Shown here: one piece after another, positions 16,064 to 27,046 of the stretch
Position numbering within the stretch: the first letter of the stretch is position 1
Layout: every line of letters begins with the position of its first letter
From: Streptomyces liliiviolaceus
Lineage (GTDB): Bacteria > Actinomycetota > Actinomycetes > Streptomycetales > Streptomycetaceae
Assembly: GCF_018070025.1 (NCBI RefSeq)
Contig: NZ_JAGPYQ010000001.1
Location: forward strand, 7,316,001 to 7,380,000
Length of the DNA stretch: 64,000 nucleotides
Direction of reading: 5' to 3'
Notes under the pieces: generated by a model
Seen by the model: only the letters and a program-made list of their open reading frames with translations
What the model was told of the DNA's origin: nothing
The model's database searches: none
Translations under genes and position numbers: made by a program

Positions 16064-17101
16064 GTGCCCGATGCCCGCCGTACCGATGCGGTACTCCTCC
16101 TTGTCGCTCTCGTCTGGGGCTCCAGCTATCTGGCCGCCCAGACGGCGACCGCCGTACTGCCCGTCCTGGTGGTGCTGTTCGCGCGGTACGCCCTGTCCGC
16201 CCTCGCCTGTCTCGGCCTGGTCGCCGCCGACCGGAGGTCCGGCCCGTGGACCCGCGACGAGATCCGGCTCGGGCTGCCCCTGGGCGTCACCCAGGCGGCC
16301 GTCCTGGTCGTGGAGACGTACGGCGTCGCGCACACCAGTGCCGCCAACGCGGGACTCATCATCAGCCTGACCATCGTGATCACCCCTCTCCTGGACCGCA
16401 CCGGCCGCAGCGGCGGTCTCCCGCCGGCCTTCTACGCGGCCGCCGGTGTCTGTCTGCTGGCCGTCGGCCTCCTCATGTCGGGCAACGGTTTCCACGCGCC
16501 CCGGCTCGGCGACCTGCTGATGCTCGCCGCCGCGGTGATCCGCGCCGGTCATGTCGCGCTCGTCGGCCGGCTCGCCGTGGGCCGCGCGGTCCGGCCGCTG
16601 CGGCTGACCACCGTGCAGACCCTCGTCGGCACCGTGCTGTTCCTCGTCCCCGCGTCCGGCGACCTGCCCGCCCTCGTGCACGTCGGCGCGGTGGGCTGGG
16701 CCCAGCTGCTCTATCTCGCCCTGTTCTGCAGTGTGTTCGCCTTCCTCGCCCAGACCTGGGCCGTCCAGCGCACCTCGGCCAGCCGGGCCAGCCTCCTTCT
16801 CGGCACCGAGCCGATCTGGGCCGCGGCGGTGGGAATCGCCCTGGCCGGAGACCACTTCACCCCCCTCACGGGCCTGGGCGCGACCTTGCTGGTCGCCGGC
16901 ACCTACTGGGGCCAGGCGATAGAACGCACCCACCGCGCCCGCTCGGCGAAGGCCGCGGCACCATGGGCCCCGTCAGGGGCGCGGGGAACTGCGCGCCCAG
17001 CCACCGCGGACCCGCACGTCACGACCACCCCCGCCCCGTCAGCGATCGCAGAGGACCCCGCATGTCCGAGCACGACCACCACGACACCTACGACCGTCTG
17101 A
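16064..17101 (+). CDS. EamA/DMT family transporter with repeat-derived C-terminus
   Basis: 345 residues with about ten hydrophobic helices and two EamA halves (LLLVALVWGSSYLAAQTA; LLGTEPIWAAAVGIALAGD). It is probably an inner-membrane exporter of metabolites or drugs, with LysR-controlled expression. GTG at 16064 is chosen because GGGTGAG precedes it; a TTG at 16022 would lengthen it. The last about 45 residues (SGARGTARPATADPH and a Thr/Pro-rich tail) are translated from a copy of the interspersed repeat and are unlikely to be functional. The stop lies 40 bases inside the next gene. Confidence 0.87.
   Translation: MPDARRTDAVLLLVALVWGSSYLAAQTATAVLPVLVVLFARYALSALACLGLVAADRRSGPWTRDEIRLGLPLGVTQAAVLVVETYGVAHTSAANAGLIISLTIVITPLLDRTGRSGGLPPAFYAAAGVCLLAVGLLMSGNGFHAPRLGDLLMLAAAVIRAGHVALVGRLAVGRAVRPLRLTTVQTLVGTVLFLVPASGDLPALVHVGAVGWAQLLYLALFCSVFAFLAQTWAVQRTSASRASLLLGTEPIWAAAVGIALAGDHFTPLTGLGATLLVAGTYWGQAIERTHRARSAKAAAPWAPSGARGTARPATADPHVTTTPAPSAIAEDPACPSTTTTTPTTV
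16975..16995 (+). repeat. Interspersed repeat core inside a coding frame
   Basis: A GGGGCGCGGGGAACTGCGC core, read through as SGARGTARPA near the C-terminus of the EamA transporter. It shows that this repeat has inserted at, or arisen at, the end of a gene and removed the earlier stop. Confidence 0.85.
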
Positions 17102-17568
17102 TCACCCTGCTGGACAGCTCCTCCGTCGACTACCAGCTCATCGACCACGAGCCGGAGGGCAACACCGAGGCGGTCAGCGCCCTGCGCGGCAACCCGGAGT
17201 CCGCGGCGGCGAAGTGCATCGTCCTGCGGGTCAAGGTCGACCGGAAGACCACCCGCAACATCCTCGCGGTCGTCCCCGGCGACCGCCGCGTGGACCTGGA
17301 CGCGGTCAAGACGCTCTACTCGGCCCGCTACGCCGGTTTCAGCGACGCGGCCACCGCGGAACGGCTCGCCCGCTCCGTGCCCGGCACCGTGCTGCCGTTC
17401 AGCTTCGACGCGGACCTCGAAGTCGTCGCCGACCCGGACGTCGTGGCGCAGCCGCGCCTCTACTTCAACGCGGCCCGTCTCGACCGCTCCCTGGTGGTCT
17501 CCGGCGCCGACTACGAGCGGCTCGCCGCACCGCGCGTCGAACGCATCGCCGGCCCCGCCGTCGGCTGA
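17062..17568 (+). CDS. YbaK/EbsC-type aminoacyl-tRNA deacylase
   Basis: 168 residues. The YbaK/ProX fold shows DYQLIDHEPEGNTEAVSALRG, SAAAKCIVLRV (the conserved Lys needed for deacylation) and NILAVVPGDRRVDL. The family hydrolyses mischarged tRNA, such as Cys- or Ala-tRNAPro, in the cytoplasm. The ATG follows AGAGGACC and lies inside the 3' end of the transporter frame (overlap 40 bases). Which mischarged tRNA it edits cannot be told. Confidence 0.85.
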   Translation: MSEHDHHDTYDRLITLLDSSSVDYQLIDHEPEGNTEAVSALRGNPESAAAKCIVLRVKVDRKTTRNILAVVPGDRRVDLDAVKTLYSARYAGFSDAATAERLARSVPGTVLPFSFDADLEVVADPDVVAQPRLYFNAARLDRSLVVSGADYERLAAPRVERIAGPAVG

Positions 17569-17592
17569 CCCCGTCCGCCGGCCGACCCCGGC

Positions 17593-18315
17593 TCAGACCC
17601 GCTGGTCCGTCAGGTGCCGGACGGGCCAGACACCGTCCACCACGGCCTCCGCGTCGCCCTTGCGGCGCAGGAAGCTCTGGAAGTCCGCCGCCCACTCCGC
17701 GTACCACTCGATCTGGCGGCGGTGCAGTTCGGCGGGGCCGAGCGCGGCCACCTTCGGGTGGCGGACGGCTATCGCGGTGGCCAGCCGGGCCGCGGCCAGG
17801 GCGTCCGCCGTGGCGTCGTGGGCGGATTCCAGCGAGACCCCGTACTCCGCGCAGACCGCTTCGAGGTTCCGCTTGCCGCGGCGGTAGCGGTCCACCGAGC
17901 GGTCGATCGTGTAGGGGTCGATGACCGGCCCCGGGTCGGTCCCGCCGAGCCGCTCGCGCAGTGACGGCAGTCCGTACCTGCGCAGTTCGGCGGAGAGCAG
18001 GGTCAGGTCGAAGGCCGCGTTGTACGCCACGACCGGGACGCCCGCCTGCCAGTACGAGACGAGCACCGAGGCGATCGCGTCGGCCACCTGGTCGGCGGGC
18101 CTGCCCTCGGCCGCCGCTCTCTCGTTGCTGATCCCGTGCACCGCGACCGCGTCCGCGGGGATCTCGACCCCCGGGTCGGCCAGCCACTCCCGGTGCCCGG
18201 CGGGCTCCCCGCCGCGGACCTCTATCACCGCTCCGGTGACGATGCGCGCCTCGCGCGGATCGGTCCCGGTCGTCTCCAGGTCGAAGCCGATCAGCAGCTC
18301 CCCGTGCCAAGCCAT
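17593..18315 (-). CDS. DEDDh 3'-5' exonuclease (DnaQ-like)
   Basis: 240 residues. The catalytic acids are visible: FDLETTG (Asp12, Glu14), YNAAFDLTLL (Asp) and HDATADALAA (His, Asp). The N-terminal about 180 residues form the RNase T/DnaQ exonuclease domain. A C-terminal extension (HRRQIEWYAEWAADFQSFLR) is typical of stand-alone actinobacterial members. It should degrade single-stranded DNA or RNA ends; it need not belong to the replicative polymerase. The start at 18315 is preferred over a longer frame because GAAGAAGGGGG precedes it. Confidence 0.88.
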   Translation of the reverse strand: MAWHGELLIGFDLETTGTDPREARIVTGAVIEVRGGEPAGHREWLADPGVEIPADAVAVHGISNERAAAEGRPADQVADAIASVLVSYWQAGVPVVAYNAAFDLTLLSAELRRYGLPSLRERLGGTDPGPVIDPYTIDRSVDRYRRGKRNLEAVCAEYGVSLESAHDATADALAAARLATAIAVRHPKVAALGPAELHRRQIEWYAEWAADFQSFLRRKGDAEAVVDGVWPVRHLTDQRV

Positions 18316-18465
18316 GCCGGCCCCCTTCTTCGTGGTGCGTTCCCCCAGTGATCTCCACGATGCCATGGGCCACTGACAATCCGAGGACCGCGTTCCGCTT
18401 ACCGGCCGCCACCCGGCCGCCACGCCGCCCGGGGGATCGGGAGCCACCCGGGGAATCGGGGGCGG

Positions 18466-19698
18466 TCAGGACACAGGCCGCGAATCCGCCCAGGCCACCT
18501 CGAACTCCTCGCGATACGTCCCGAAAAGCCCTTCTTCGCCCGCCTCGTCCGGCTTCAGCACACGGCCGCCGCCCCGCAGGACGAGTACGGGCGCCTCCAT
18601 CCCGCGGGTGCGGCGCAGATACGACTGCACGACGGCGACACCGTCCGAGCCGTCCCCGTCCACGAGGTACGCCGTGAAGCGGGGCGTCTCGTCGTAGACC
18701 TGGATCTCGAAGGCGCCCGGATCACGCAGCCGGGCCCGCACCCGGCGCATGTGCAGGATGTTCATCTCCACGGAACGGCTCAACTCGCCCCGCTTTATGC
18801 CCAGTTCGCGCTCGCGTCGCTTCACCGCGCTGGACGCGGGGTTCAGGAACAGCAGCCGGGTCCGGCAGCCGGACTCGGCCAGCCGCACGAGCCGCCGCCC
18901 CGAGAAGTTCTGCACGAGGAGGTTCAGGCCGATCCCGATCGCGTCGAGGCGCCGGGAGCCGCCGAAGAGGTCCTCGGCGGGGAACTGCCGCAGCAGCCGT
19001 ACCCGGTCCGAGTGCACGGCCACCACGTCCGCGTACCGGTCGCCGACCAGGTTCTCGACGGCGTCGACGGGCAGGCGCCGGGCGGACGGCACGTCGCTGC
19101 CCGAGCCCAGGATCTCCAGGAGTTTCGCGGAGGCGCGCTCGGCCTGGGCCAGCACGGCCTCGGACAGGGCACGGTTGCGCGAGACGACGTTACGGGTGAC
19201 TTCCAGTTCGTCCAGGGCGAGTTCGACGTCCCGGCGCTCGTCGAAGTACGGCTCGAAGCACGGCCAGTGCTGCACCATCAGCTCGCGCAGCTGCGGCAGC
19301 GTGAGGAAGCTCAGGACGTTGTCGTCGGCGGGGTCGAGCAAGTAGCCCTTGCGGCGGCTGACTTCGCGTACGGCGACGGCGCGCTGGACCCATTCCTGCC
19401 CCGCGGGTCCGGCGGCGGCGACCACCCAGTCGTCCTCGCCGTGCACGGGCTCGTAGATCGGGCGCAGAACAGCGGCCACGACCGCGCGCAGCCGCTGTTC
19501 GACGAGGTTCAGCCAGATGTAGGCCCGCCCGGCCCGCTGCGCACGGGTGCGCACCTCACGCCAGGCGTCGGCGCCCCAGTCCAGCTCCGCGCCGATCTCC
19601 ATCGGCCGGGCGAGGGACACCGCTCCCGGTGGGGCATCTGCCGAGCTCCCCTCGTGACCGCCGTCACCAGGGGGCAGCTCCAGCCCTCCGGACCCCAC
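18466..19698 (-). CDS. SAV2148 family HEPN domain-containing protein
   Basis: 410 residues from GTG 19698 (a TTG at 19740 is also in frame). The sequence (SLARPMEIGAELDWGADAW, AGRAYIWLNLVEQRLRAVV, LPVDAVENLVGDRYADVV, LFGGSRRLDAIGIGLNLLVQNF) closely matches the conserved Streptomyces family named after SAV2148. The N-terminal part is HEPN-like. The C-terminal half has the look of a phospholipase-D-like or nucleotide-sensing domain (RTRLLFLNPASSAVKRRERELG). I see no clear R-x4-6-H nuclease motif. It is strongly conserved in the genus, which suggests a housekeeping rather than a defence role. Confidence 0.82.
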   Translation of the reverse strand: MGSGGLELPPGDGGHEGSSADAPPGAVSLARPMEIGAELDWGADAWREVRTRAQRAGRAYIWLNLVEQRLRAVVAAVLRPIYEPVHGEDDWVVAAAGPAGQEWVQRAVAVREVSRRKGYLLDPADDNVLSFLTLPQLRELMVQHWPCFEPYFDERRDVELALDELEVTRNVVSRNRALSEAVLAQAERASAKLLEILGSGSDVPSARRLPVDAVENLVGDRYADVVAVHSDRVRLLRQFPAEDLFGGSRRLDAIGIGLNLLVQNFSGRRLVRLAESGCRTRLLFLNPASSAVKRRERELGIKRGELSRSVEMNILHMRRVRARLRDPGAFEIQVYDETPRFTAYLVDGDGSDGVAVVQSYLRRTRGMEAPVLVLRGGGRVLKPDEAGEEGLFGTYREEFEVAWADSRPVS

Positions 19699-19800
19699 CC
19701 GCACACCGCCTTCCGCTCCCCCGAGCACTCCCCCAGCCAACGATCAAGGAAGGGTACTCCGGGAGCGGCGGGCGGTGCAGCCGGATGGACAGGTCGTTTC

Positions 19801-21120
19801 TCAACTACCGCGTTCCACTTGCCCGTTCTGGTCGGCCAGCTCCGGCGGAGTGAGCGGATTCATAGCGGTGACGTCCCGCGGAGCCAGTGAGAAGCCCTGC
19901 CAGTGGACCGGCATGGGCTGCTGGTCCTCGTCCCGGGCGACATGGTGGAAGCCGACGTTCACCCAGGCCACGGGGTGGGTGAGGGTCTGTCCGTTGACCC
20001 ACTTGTCGACGGACTTACCGCCTCCGGTACCGCAGTTGCGGATGTTGTTGCTGGCGAACTGTTCGCACTTCTTGTACTCGGTGAAGTAGATGTCGTGCTT
20101 GGTGAAGCTGCGGCCCGGATACTTGGAGGTGGCTCCGGGGACGAACTCGTACGAACGGGCGTGTTCGTCCTTGTTCTTTCCTGCCGTGCTGACCACGCGC
20201 CACCAGCGCATGTTCTTGGCGTCGCCCGCGAGTTCCTTGGTGACCTTGGTGCGGGTGGTCTTGTTGCGCGGGGCCTGGCCGCCCGCGGCCGGCGGGCTGA
20301 CCACGGAGTCGTACTGCTCGACCTTGTTCTTGGAGCTGCCGTCGAGGCCGAAGTTGAGCCGCCAGAAGACGTTGTGGCTGTGGCTGGTGGCGTACGACTT
20401 GGCGCCCTTGCCTATCGGCCAGCCGCGGCCGTCGCCGGCGTCGTAGTCGGCGGGCGAGAGGCTGCCGGTGGCGCCGACGTTCATGTTGATCGTGCCGTCG
20501 TCCTGGAAGCGCCACTCGGTCATGTACTCGTACCAGCCGACCTGGTTGACCGTGTAGACGAGCAGGTCCTTGCCCTGCTTCTGCCAGACCTTGCCCGCCG
20601 TGTCGCCCTGCATGCGGTAGGCGTGGCCGCGTGAACGGGTCGTGGTGCACAGGCCCTTGACGTTCGGGTGCTCCGGGTCCCAGGCGTCCGGGACCTTGAC
20701 GGTCTTGATGGTGCCGCCCGGACACTCCCCGGGGGCCATCTCCATCAGGCCCTGTCCGAAGCCGAAGCCCGTGAGGTCGTCGTACTCGACGGAACCGTCG
20801 TCGTAGGGGACGTGGATCTGGGCGAGCTTGGCGCTGGTGAGGACCCGTATCGGCTTGGCCTCGCCCTTGGGCTGGTACGAGACGTTCTCCAGGACGAGCC
20901 CGGCCTCGCTCTCGTAGTGCCAGCACATCGTCCAGGTGGTGCCGGTGGCGAGCTTCTGCTCGATCTTGTACGCCGCGCTGCAGTCGGCGGCGGCAGCGGG
21001 GGCGGTGCGGGGCTGGGCGGCGGCCGGTCCCGCGGCCGTCGTGACGCCGGCGGTGAGGGCGACCGCCGAGAGGCCGACCGCCGTCCGCCTGCGGGCGCGG
21101 CTGATTCTGTTCACGCGCAT
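19801..21120 (-). CDS. Secreted copper amine oxidase, catalytic-domain half
   Basis: 439 residues with a signal peptide (MRVNRISRARRR, hydrophobic core, AAGPAAAQP). The rest aligns with the catalytic domain of copper amine oxidases. There is a region around YDDLTGFGFG that would hold the base Asp. Tyr197 in TVNQVGWYEY is at the place of the self-processed topaquinone Tyr. His247 and His249 (SHSHNVFWRLNF) and His393 (VGFHHVARDEDQQPMPV) sit at the three copper ligand positions. The Asn that normally precedes the Tyr (N-Y-[DE]-Y) is Trp here, so activity is uncertain. The N2/N3 domains are missing but appear in the preceding gene. AGGGAG lies ten bases before the ATG. Confidence 0.8.
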   Translation of the reverse strand: MRVNRISRARRRTAVGLSAVALTAGVTTAAGPAAAQPRTAPAAAADCSAAYKIEQKLATGTTWTMCWHYESEAGLVLENVSYQPKGEAKPIRVLTSAKLAQIHVPYDDGSVEYDDLTGFGFGQGLMEMAPGECPGGTIKTVKVPDAWDPEHPNVKGLCTTTRSRGHAYRMQGDTAGKVWQKQGKDLLVYTVNQVGWYEYMTEWRFQDDGTINMNVGATGSLSPADYDAGDGRGWPIGKGAKSYATSHSHNVFWRLNFGLDGSSKNKVEQYDSVVSPPAAGGQAPRNKTTRTKVTKELAGDAKNMRWWRVVSTAGKNKDEHARSYEFVPGATSKYPGRSFTKHDIYFTEYKKCEQFASNNIRNCGTGGGKSVDKWVNGQTLTHPVAWVNVGFHHVARDEDQQPMPVHWQGFSLAPRDVTAMNPLTPPELADQNGQVERGS

Positions 21121-21211
21121 GAAGAATTGACTCCCTTGCACAAGCAGGAAAGTGGGAAAGGTGAAGTGGGGCCGTTGAACCGATGGACGGAGGCCGGTGG
21201 ACCGAAGAGAC

Positions 21212-22036
21212 TCAGCCGACCTTGGCGACCTTGCGGGCGCTCAGGTCGACCACCAGGTCACGGCTGTCGATCCAGGACCCGTTCCTGACCTTCACGAAGA
21301 GCCGCGTGCAGCGGTGCTTGCCGCAGTCCGCGACGGAGGCCGGCGTTCCGGGGACGGCCCGGAAGACCATGCCGTTGAGCAGCAGCTGGTCGGGAGTGGT
21401 CAGCTTCTTGCCGGTCGCGTCCTTGTAGTCGGCCCTCAGTCCGGCGCCCAGCGGGTCGGCGATCAGCAGGCGCGCGGCCTCGACGGTCTCGTCACGACTG
21501 AGCGGCGGCTGCACATTGTGCTGGGTGTCGGTCGACTCGACCTTGCCGGTGTCGAGGTTCACCGTCCTGGTGACGAGCGAGTCGTCCTTGTAGTCGTAGT
21601 ACGACACCTCGGCGCGGCGCGGCGCGTTCGGGTCGTCCAGTTCGCTCGCCTCGGGCTCGGAGAGGTCGACGGTGATCCGCTGCGGCCCCTTGTCGCCCTC
21701 GACGTTCTCGCTGCTGCGGGAGAGCCCGCGGTCCAGGGCGAGCTTCTCGACCCGCTCGGTCTCGTCGTCGGTGAGCGGGTCGCGCCCCTTGCCCCGGTCG
21801 CCCTCGGCCGGGGCCTGCTCGACGACGCCCGGCTGCACGGCGTCCTGCCCCTGCCCCTGTCCCTGCTCCTGGGCCTGACCCGCCGTCTGCGCGGTCCGCC
21901 CCGTCCCCTGGCCGCCGGAGTCGTCCGCACCCGCCGAGCCCGGCAGGGTGATGCCGACCATCACGGCGGTCCCGGCGACCGCTATGGCCGCACCCGCCAC
22001 CACCTTGCCCAGATGGCGGTGCACTATTGTGCGCAC
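21212..22036 (-). CDS. Secreted protein like the N2/N3 domains of copper amine oxidase
   Basis: 274 residues. A signal sequence (MRTIVHRHLGKVVAGAAIAV ... SAGADD) and a Gln/Gly-rich linker (about 40-75) precede a domain reading LTDDETERVEKLAL, ITVDLSEPEASELD, RAEVSYYDYKDDSLVTRTVN and LDTGKVESTDTQHNVQPPLS. The order of a sheet strand, a D-x-x-T-G-K-V turn and the V-Q-P-P element is that of the small N-terminal domains of copper amine oxidases. It lies 91 bases upstream of the catalytic-domain gene on the same strand. I infer that the two form one enzyme in two chains. No catalytic residues are expected here. Confidence 0.65.
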   Translation of the reverse strand: MRTIVHRHLGKVVAGAAIAVAGTAVMVGITLPGSAGADDSGGQGTGRTAQTAGQAQEQGQGQGQDAVQPGVVEQAPAEGDRGKGRDPLTDDETERVEKLALDRGLSRSSENVEGDKGPQRITVDLSEPEASELDDPNAPRRAEVSYYDYKDDSLVTRTVNLDTGKVESTDTQHNVQPPLSRDETVEAARLLIADPLGAGLRADYKDATGKKLTTPDQLLLNGMVFRAVPGTPASVADCGKHRCTRLFVKVRNGSWIDSRDLVVDLSARKVAKVG

Positions 22037-22183
22037 ATTTCCCCCTACTCCCCCTGCATCTCTAGGAGTCGATCGAGTCCCACTGGTTCGGCATACCGCG
22101 TATGCACTGGTCGACCGGTAAGAGGGAGGTAAGTCCTAGGTGGTTCCATCAGTTTCGGGGACACTCGGGCGGGAGTCGCCCTC

Positions 22184-22195
22184 TGCGACGTCGCA
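22184..22195. promoter_or_regulatory. 12-base palindrome upstream of glgX
   Basis: TGCGACGTCGCA is a perfect palindrome 20 bases before the glgX start, in the 179-base divergent gap. It is a possible repressor site. A second, weaker one (GCATAC-CGC-GTATGC) lies about 90 bases further left. Confidence 0.4.
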
Positions 22196-22215
22196 CAACT
22201 GGAAGAGTTGCATCC

Positions 22216-24324
<2,109 letters not shown>

Positions 24325-24353
24325 CGCTCCGCGGGTGCGCGCCGCTTCCGGGT

Positions 24354-24493
24354 GCGGGCCCGGTGGGGGCTGGCCGCGCAGTTCCCCGCGCCCCTGATGG
24401 GGCGCAGCCCCTCCCAGGGGCGCGGGGAACTGCGCAGTCTTTTGGCTTTTGAGGGGCGCGGGGAACTGCGCGAACGGCCCCCACCGGGCCCGC
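24354..24493. repeat. Composite inverted repeat between glgX and treY
   Basis: A 140-base element with perfect 17-base outer arms (24354-24370 and 24477-24493). Inside are one leftward core (24375-24395), a GGGGCGCAGCCCC hairpin and two rightward cores (24416-24435 and 24452-24472). It can fold as a long stem and probably ends glgX transcription. Confidence 0.85.
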
Positions 24494-24541
24494 AGGCGGG
24501 AACGTGACACGAAATGGCGTGAGCCGGGTACATACGGTCCC

Positions 24542-26944
24542 ATGACACCTGTCGTGCCGACCGCCACCTACCGCCTCCAGCTCCAGCCGGACTTCCCCTT
24601 CGCCGCAGCCGCGCAGGCGGTCCCCTACCTGGCCGGGCTGGGCGTCTCCCATCTGCACCTGTCCCCCGTCCTGGAGGCCGTCCCCGGCTCGGGACACGGC
24701 TACGACGTCGTGGACCCCGCGCGCGTACGGGAGGAACTGGGCGGCGAGGCCGGCCTGCGGGCCCTGTCGCGCACCGCCCGCGAGCACGGGCTGGGGCTCG
24801 TCCTCGACATCGTGCCGAACCACATGGCGATGTCCCCCCGCCACAACCGCCCCCTGTGGGAGGTGCTGCGGGAGGGCCCCGACTCGCCGTACGCGCGCTG
24901 GTTCGACATCGACTGGGCGGCCCAGGGCGGCCGTGTCCTGCTGCCGGTGCTCGGGGCGCCCGTGGGCGCGGTGACGGGCACGGGCGACCTGGTGGTCGAC
25001 GGGGACGTCCTGCGCTACCACGACCACGCGTTCCCACTGCGGGCCGGCACCGCGCACCTGCCGCTGCCGGAGCTGCTGGACGCCCAGTGGTACCGGCTCA
25101 CGTGGTGGCGCCTGGCCCGTACCGAGCTGAACTACCGGCGGTTCTTCAGCATCTCGGAGCTGATCGGGGTGCGCGTCGAGGACCCGGAGGTCTTCGACGC
25201 GACCCACGGCAAGATCCTCCGGCTGCTGGACGAGGGGGTGGTCGACGGACTGCGCATCGACCACCCGGACGGCCTCGCCGACCCGGACGCGTACCTGCGC
25301 CGTCTCCACGAGGCGACGGGCGGGCGCTGGACGGTGGTGGAGAAGATCCTCGCGGACGGCGAGCCGCTGCCCGCCGCCTGGCCGGTCGCCGGCACCACGG
25401 GCTACGACGCGCTGCGGCACATCGACGGTGTCCTCACGGACCCGGCGGGCGCCGGGGAACTCCTCGGCCAGTACCGGCGGTTCGCGGCCCCCCAGGCCGA
25501 CCGCGGGGGCGTCTGGGAGGCGACGGTGCGGCGGGCCGCGTACAAGGTGGTCCATCACGAGCTGGCCGCCGAGGTCGACCGGCTCACCCGGGAGGCGGAC
25601 CTGCTGTGCCGCACGTCCGCGGACCCCGCACTGCGCGACCGCGCCCCCTGGGCCCTGCGTACCGCGCTGCGCGAACTCCTCGTCCGCCTTGAGGTCTACC
25701 GGCCGTACACCTCCGGGGACGCCGCGTCGGTCCTCACCGAGGAGGCCGCGCAGGAGGCGAAGCAGGCCTTCAAGGTCCCCGAGGAGGCGCAGGCCGTCGA
25801 TCTCGTACGGGATCTGGTGCTGGGGCGCGTCGGCGAGGGACCGGGGTTCGCGGCGTTCCGGGCCCGGTTCGCCCAGCTCGCGTCGGCGCTGCGGGCCAAG
25901 TCCGTGGAGGACACGGCGTTCTACCGGTACGTACCGCTGCTGTCGGCCACCGAGGTGGGCGGCGAGCCGGGGGCGCCCGCGGTGTCCCCGGAGGACTTCC
26001 ACGCGTACTGCGCGCGCGTGCAGCGCGACTGGCCCGCGACCGGCACCGCGCTGTCCACGCACGACACGAAGCGCAGCTCCGACGTGCGGGCCGCGATCTC
26101 CGTGCTCACGCAGGCCCCCTCGCGCTGGGCCGACTTGCTCGCCGAGGTGACCGGGCGGACGGCCGCCGAGGGTGTGGCCGCGCCGGATCCGCAGGTGGCC
26201 TGGGCCGCCTGGCAGACCGCCGTCGGGCTCGGCCCCGCGGACGGCGAACGGCTGCGGGGGGCTCTGCTGAAGCACATCAGGGAGGCGGGCCTCGGCACGG
26301 CGTGGACCGAGCAGGACCCCGCGTACGAGGAGGCCGTGGCGGACTTCCTGAAGGCGGGCCCGTGCGGGGCGGCCGGGCAGATCGTCGCCGAGTTCAGGGA
26401 GTCGCTGGAGCCGTACGTGCGGGCGAACGTCCTCGGGGCCGCCCTGGTCCAGCTGACGATGCCGGGGGTGCCGGACCTGTACCAGGGCACGGAGGTCGAG
26501 TACCGGGCCCTGGTGGACCCGGACAACCGGCGGCCCGCGCACTTCCCGCCGGGTGACCCGGAGGGCGTGGGCGGTCTGTCCGCTCTCTCCGCGGAGAAGG
26601 CGGCGCTCACGACGGCCGCCCTGCGGCTGCGGCTGCGGCGCCCCGCGGTGTTCGGCGAGTCAGCCGCGTACGAGCCGCTGCCCGCCCGGGGCCCGGGGGC
26701 CGCGCACTGTCTGGCCTTCGCGCGCTCCTCGGAGGTGGTCACGGCCGTCACCCGGCTGTCGCTGCGTCTGGAGGAGGAGGGCGGCTGGCGCGACACCGAA
26801 CTGCCGCTGCCCGCCGGGCGCTGGACCGATCTGCTCGCGCCCGGCAGGGAGTTCACGGGGCACGCGCGCGTGGAGGCGCTTTTCGGACGGTCGCCCGTGG
26901 TGCTGCTGGAACGGGTGGGGGACGATCCGGTGCACACCGGCTGA
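24542..26944 (+). CDS. treY: Malto-oligosyltrehalose synthase TreY
   Basis: 800 residues, GH13. It converts the reducing-end alpha-1,4 linkage of maltooligosaccharides into the alpha,alpha-1,1 linkage of trehalose. The N-terminus PTATYRLQLQPDFPFAAAA and the motifs VLDIVPNHMA, GLRIDHPDGLADP (nucleophile Asp), VVEKILADGE (acid Glu) and STHDTKRSSDVRA are diagnostic. The start is ATG 24542; longer frames begin with MRGAGNCANG, which is translated repeat sequence. The partner TreZ is encoded about 4.3 kb downstream rather than adjacent. Confidence 0.95.
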   Translation: MTPVVPTATYRLQLQPDFPFAAAAQAVPYLAGLGVSHLHLSPVLEAVPGSGHGYDVVDPARVREELGGEAGLRALSRTAREHGLGLVLDIVPNHMAMSPRHNRPLWEVLREGPDSPYARWFDIDWAAQGGRVLLPVLGAPVGAVTGTGDLVVDGDVLRYHDHAFPLRAGTAHLPLPELLDAQWYRLTWWRLARTELNYRRFFSISELIGVRVEDPEVFDATHGKILRLLDEGVVDGLRIDHPDGLADPDAYLRRLHEATGGRWTVVEKILADGEPLPAAWPVAGTTGYDALRHIDGVLTDPAGAGELLGQYRRFAAPQADRGGVWEATVRRAAYKVVHHELAAEVDRLTREADLLCRTSADPALRDRAPWALRTALRELLVRLEVYRPYTSGDAASVLTEEAAQEAKQAFKVPEEAQAVDLVRDLVLGRVGEGPGFAAFRARFAQLASALRAKSVEDTAFYRYVPLLSATEVGGEPGAPAVSPEDFHAYCARVQRDWPATGTALSTHDTKRSSDVRAAISVLTQAPSRWADLLAEVTGRTAAEGVAAPDPQVAWAAWQTAVGLGPADGERLRGALLKHIREAGLGTAWTEQDPAYEEAVADFLKAGPCGAAGQIVAEFRESLEPYVRANVLGAALVQLTMPGVPDLYQGTEVEYRALVDPDNRRPAHFPPGDPEGVGGLSALSAEKAALTTAALRLRLRRPAVFGESAAYEPLPARGPGAAHCLAFARSSEVVTAVTRLSLRLEEEGGWRDTELPLPAGRWTDLLAPGREFTGHARVEALFGRSPVVLLERVGDDPVHTG

Positions 26945-27046
26945 CGGGCGGCGCCGGGGCACCCGCACCGCCCGCGTCCGCCGTCCGCAGGGGCATCGGC
27001 ACCCCGGGCACCCGTATGTGCTGCTGGGCGCTCCCCGGAGGCGCCC

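Noticed and set aside
18466..19698. HEPN protein as an abortive-infection toxin
   Set aside because: It is the widely conserved SAV2148 type without a clear R-x4-6-H motif and without an adjacent nucleotidyltransferase antitoxin.
24449..24541. N-terminal extension MRGAGNCANG of TreY
   Set aside because: It is the translated interspersed repeat; the true TreY N-terminus begins at MTPVVPTATYRLQ.
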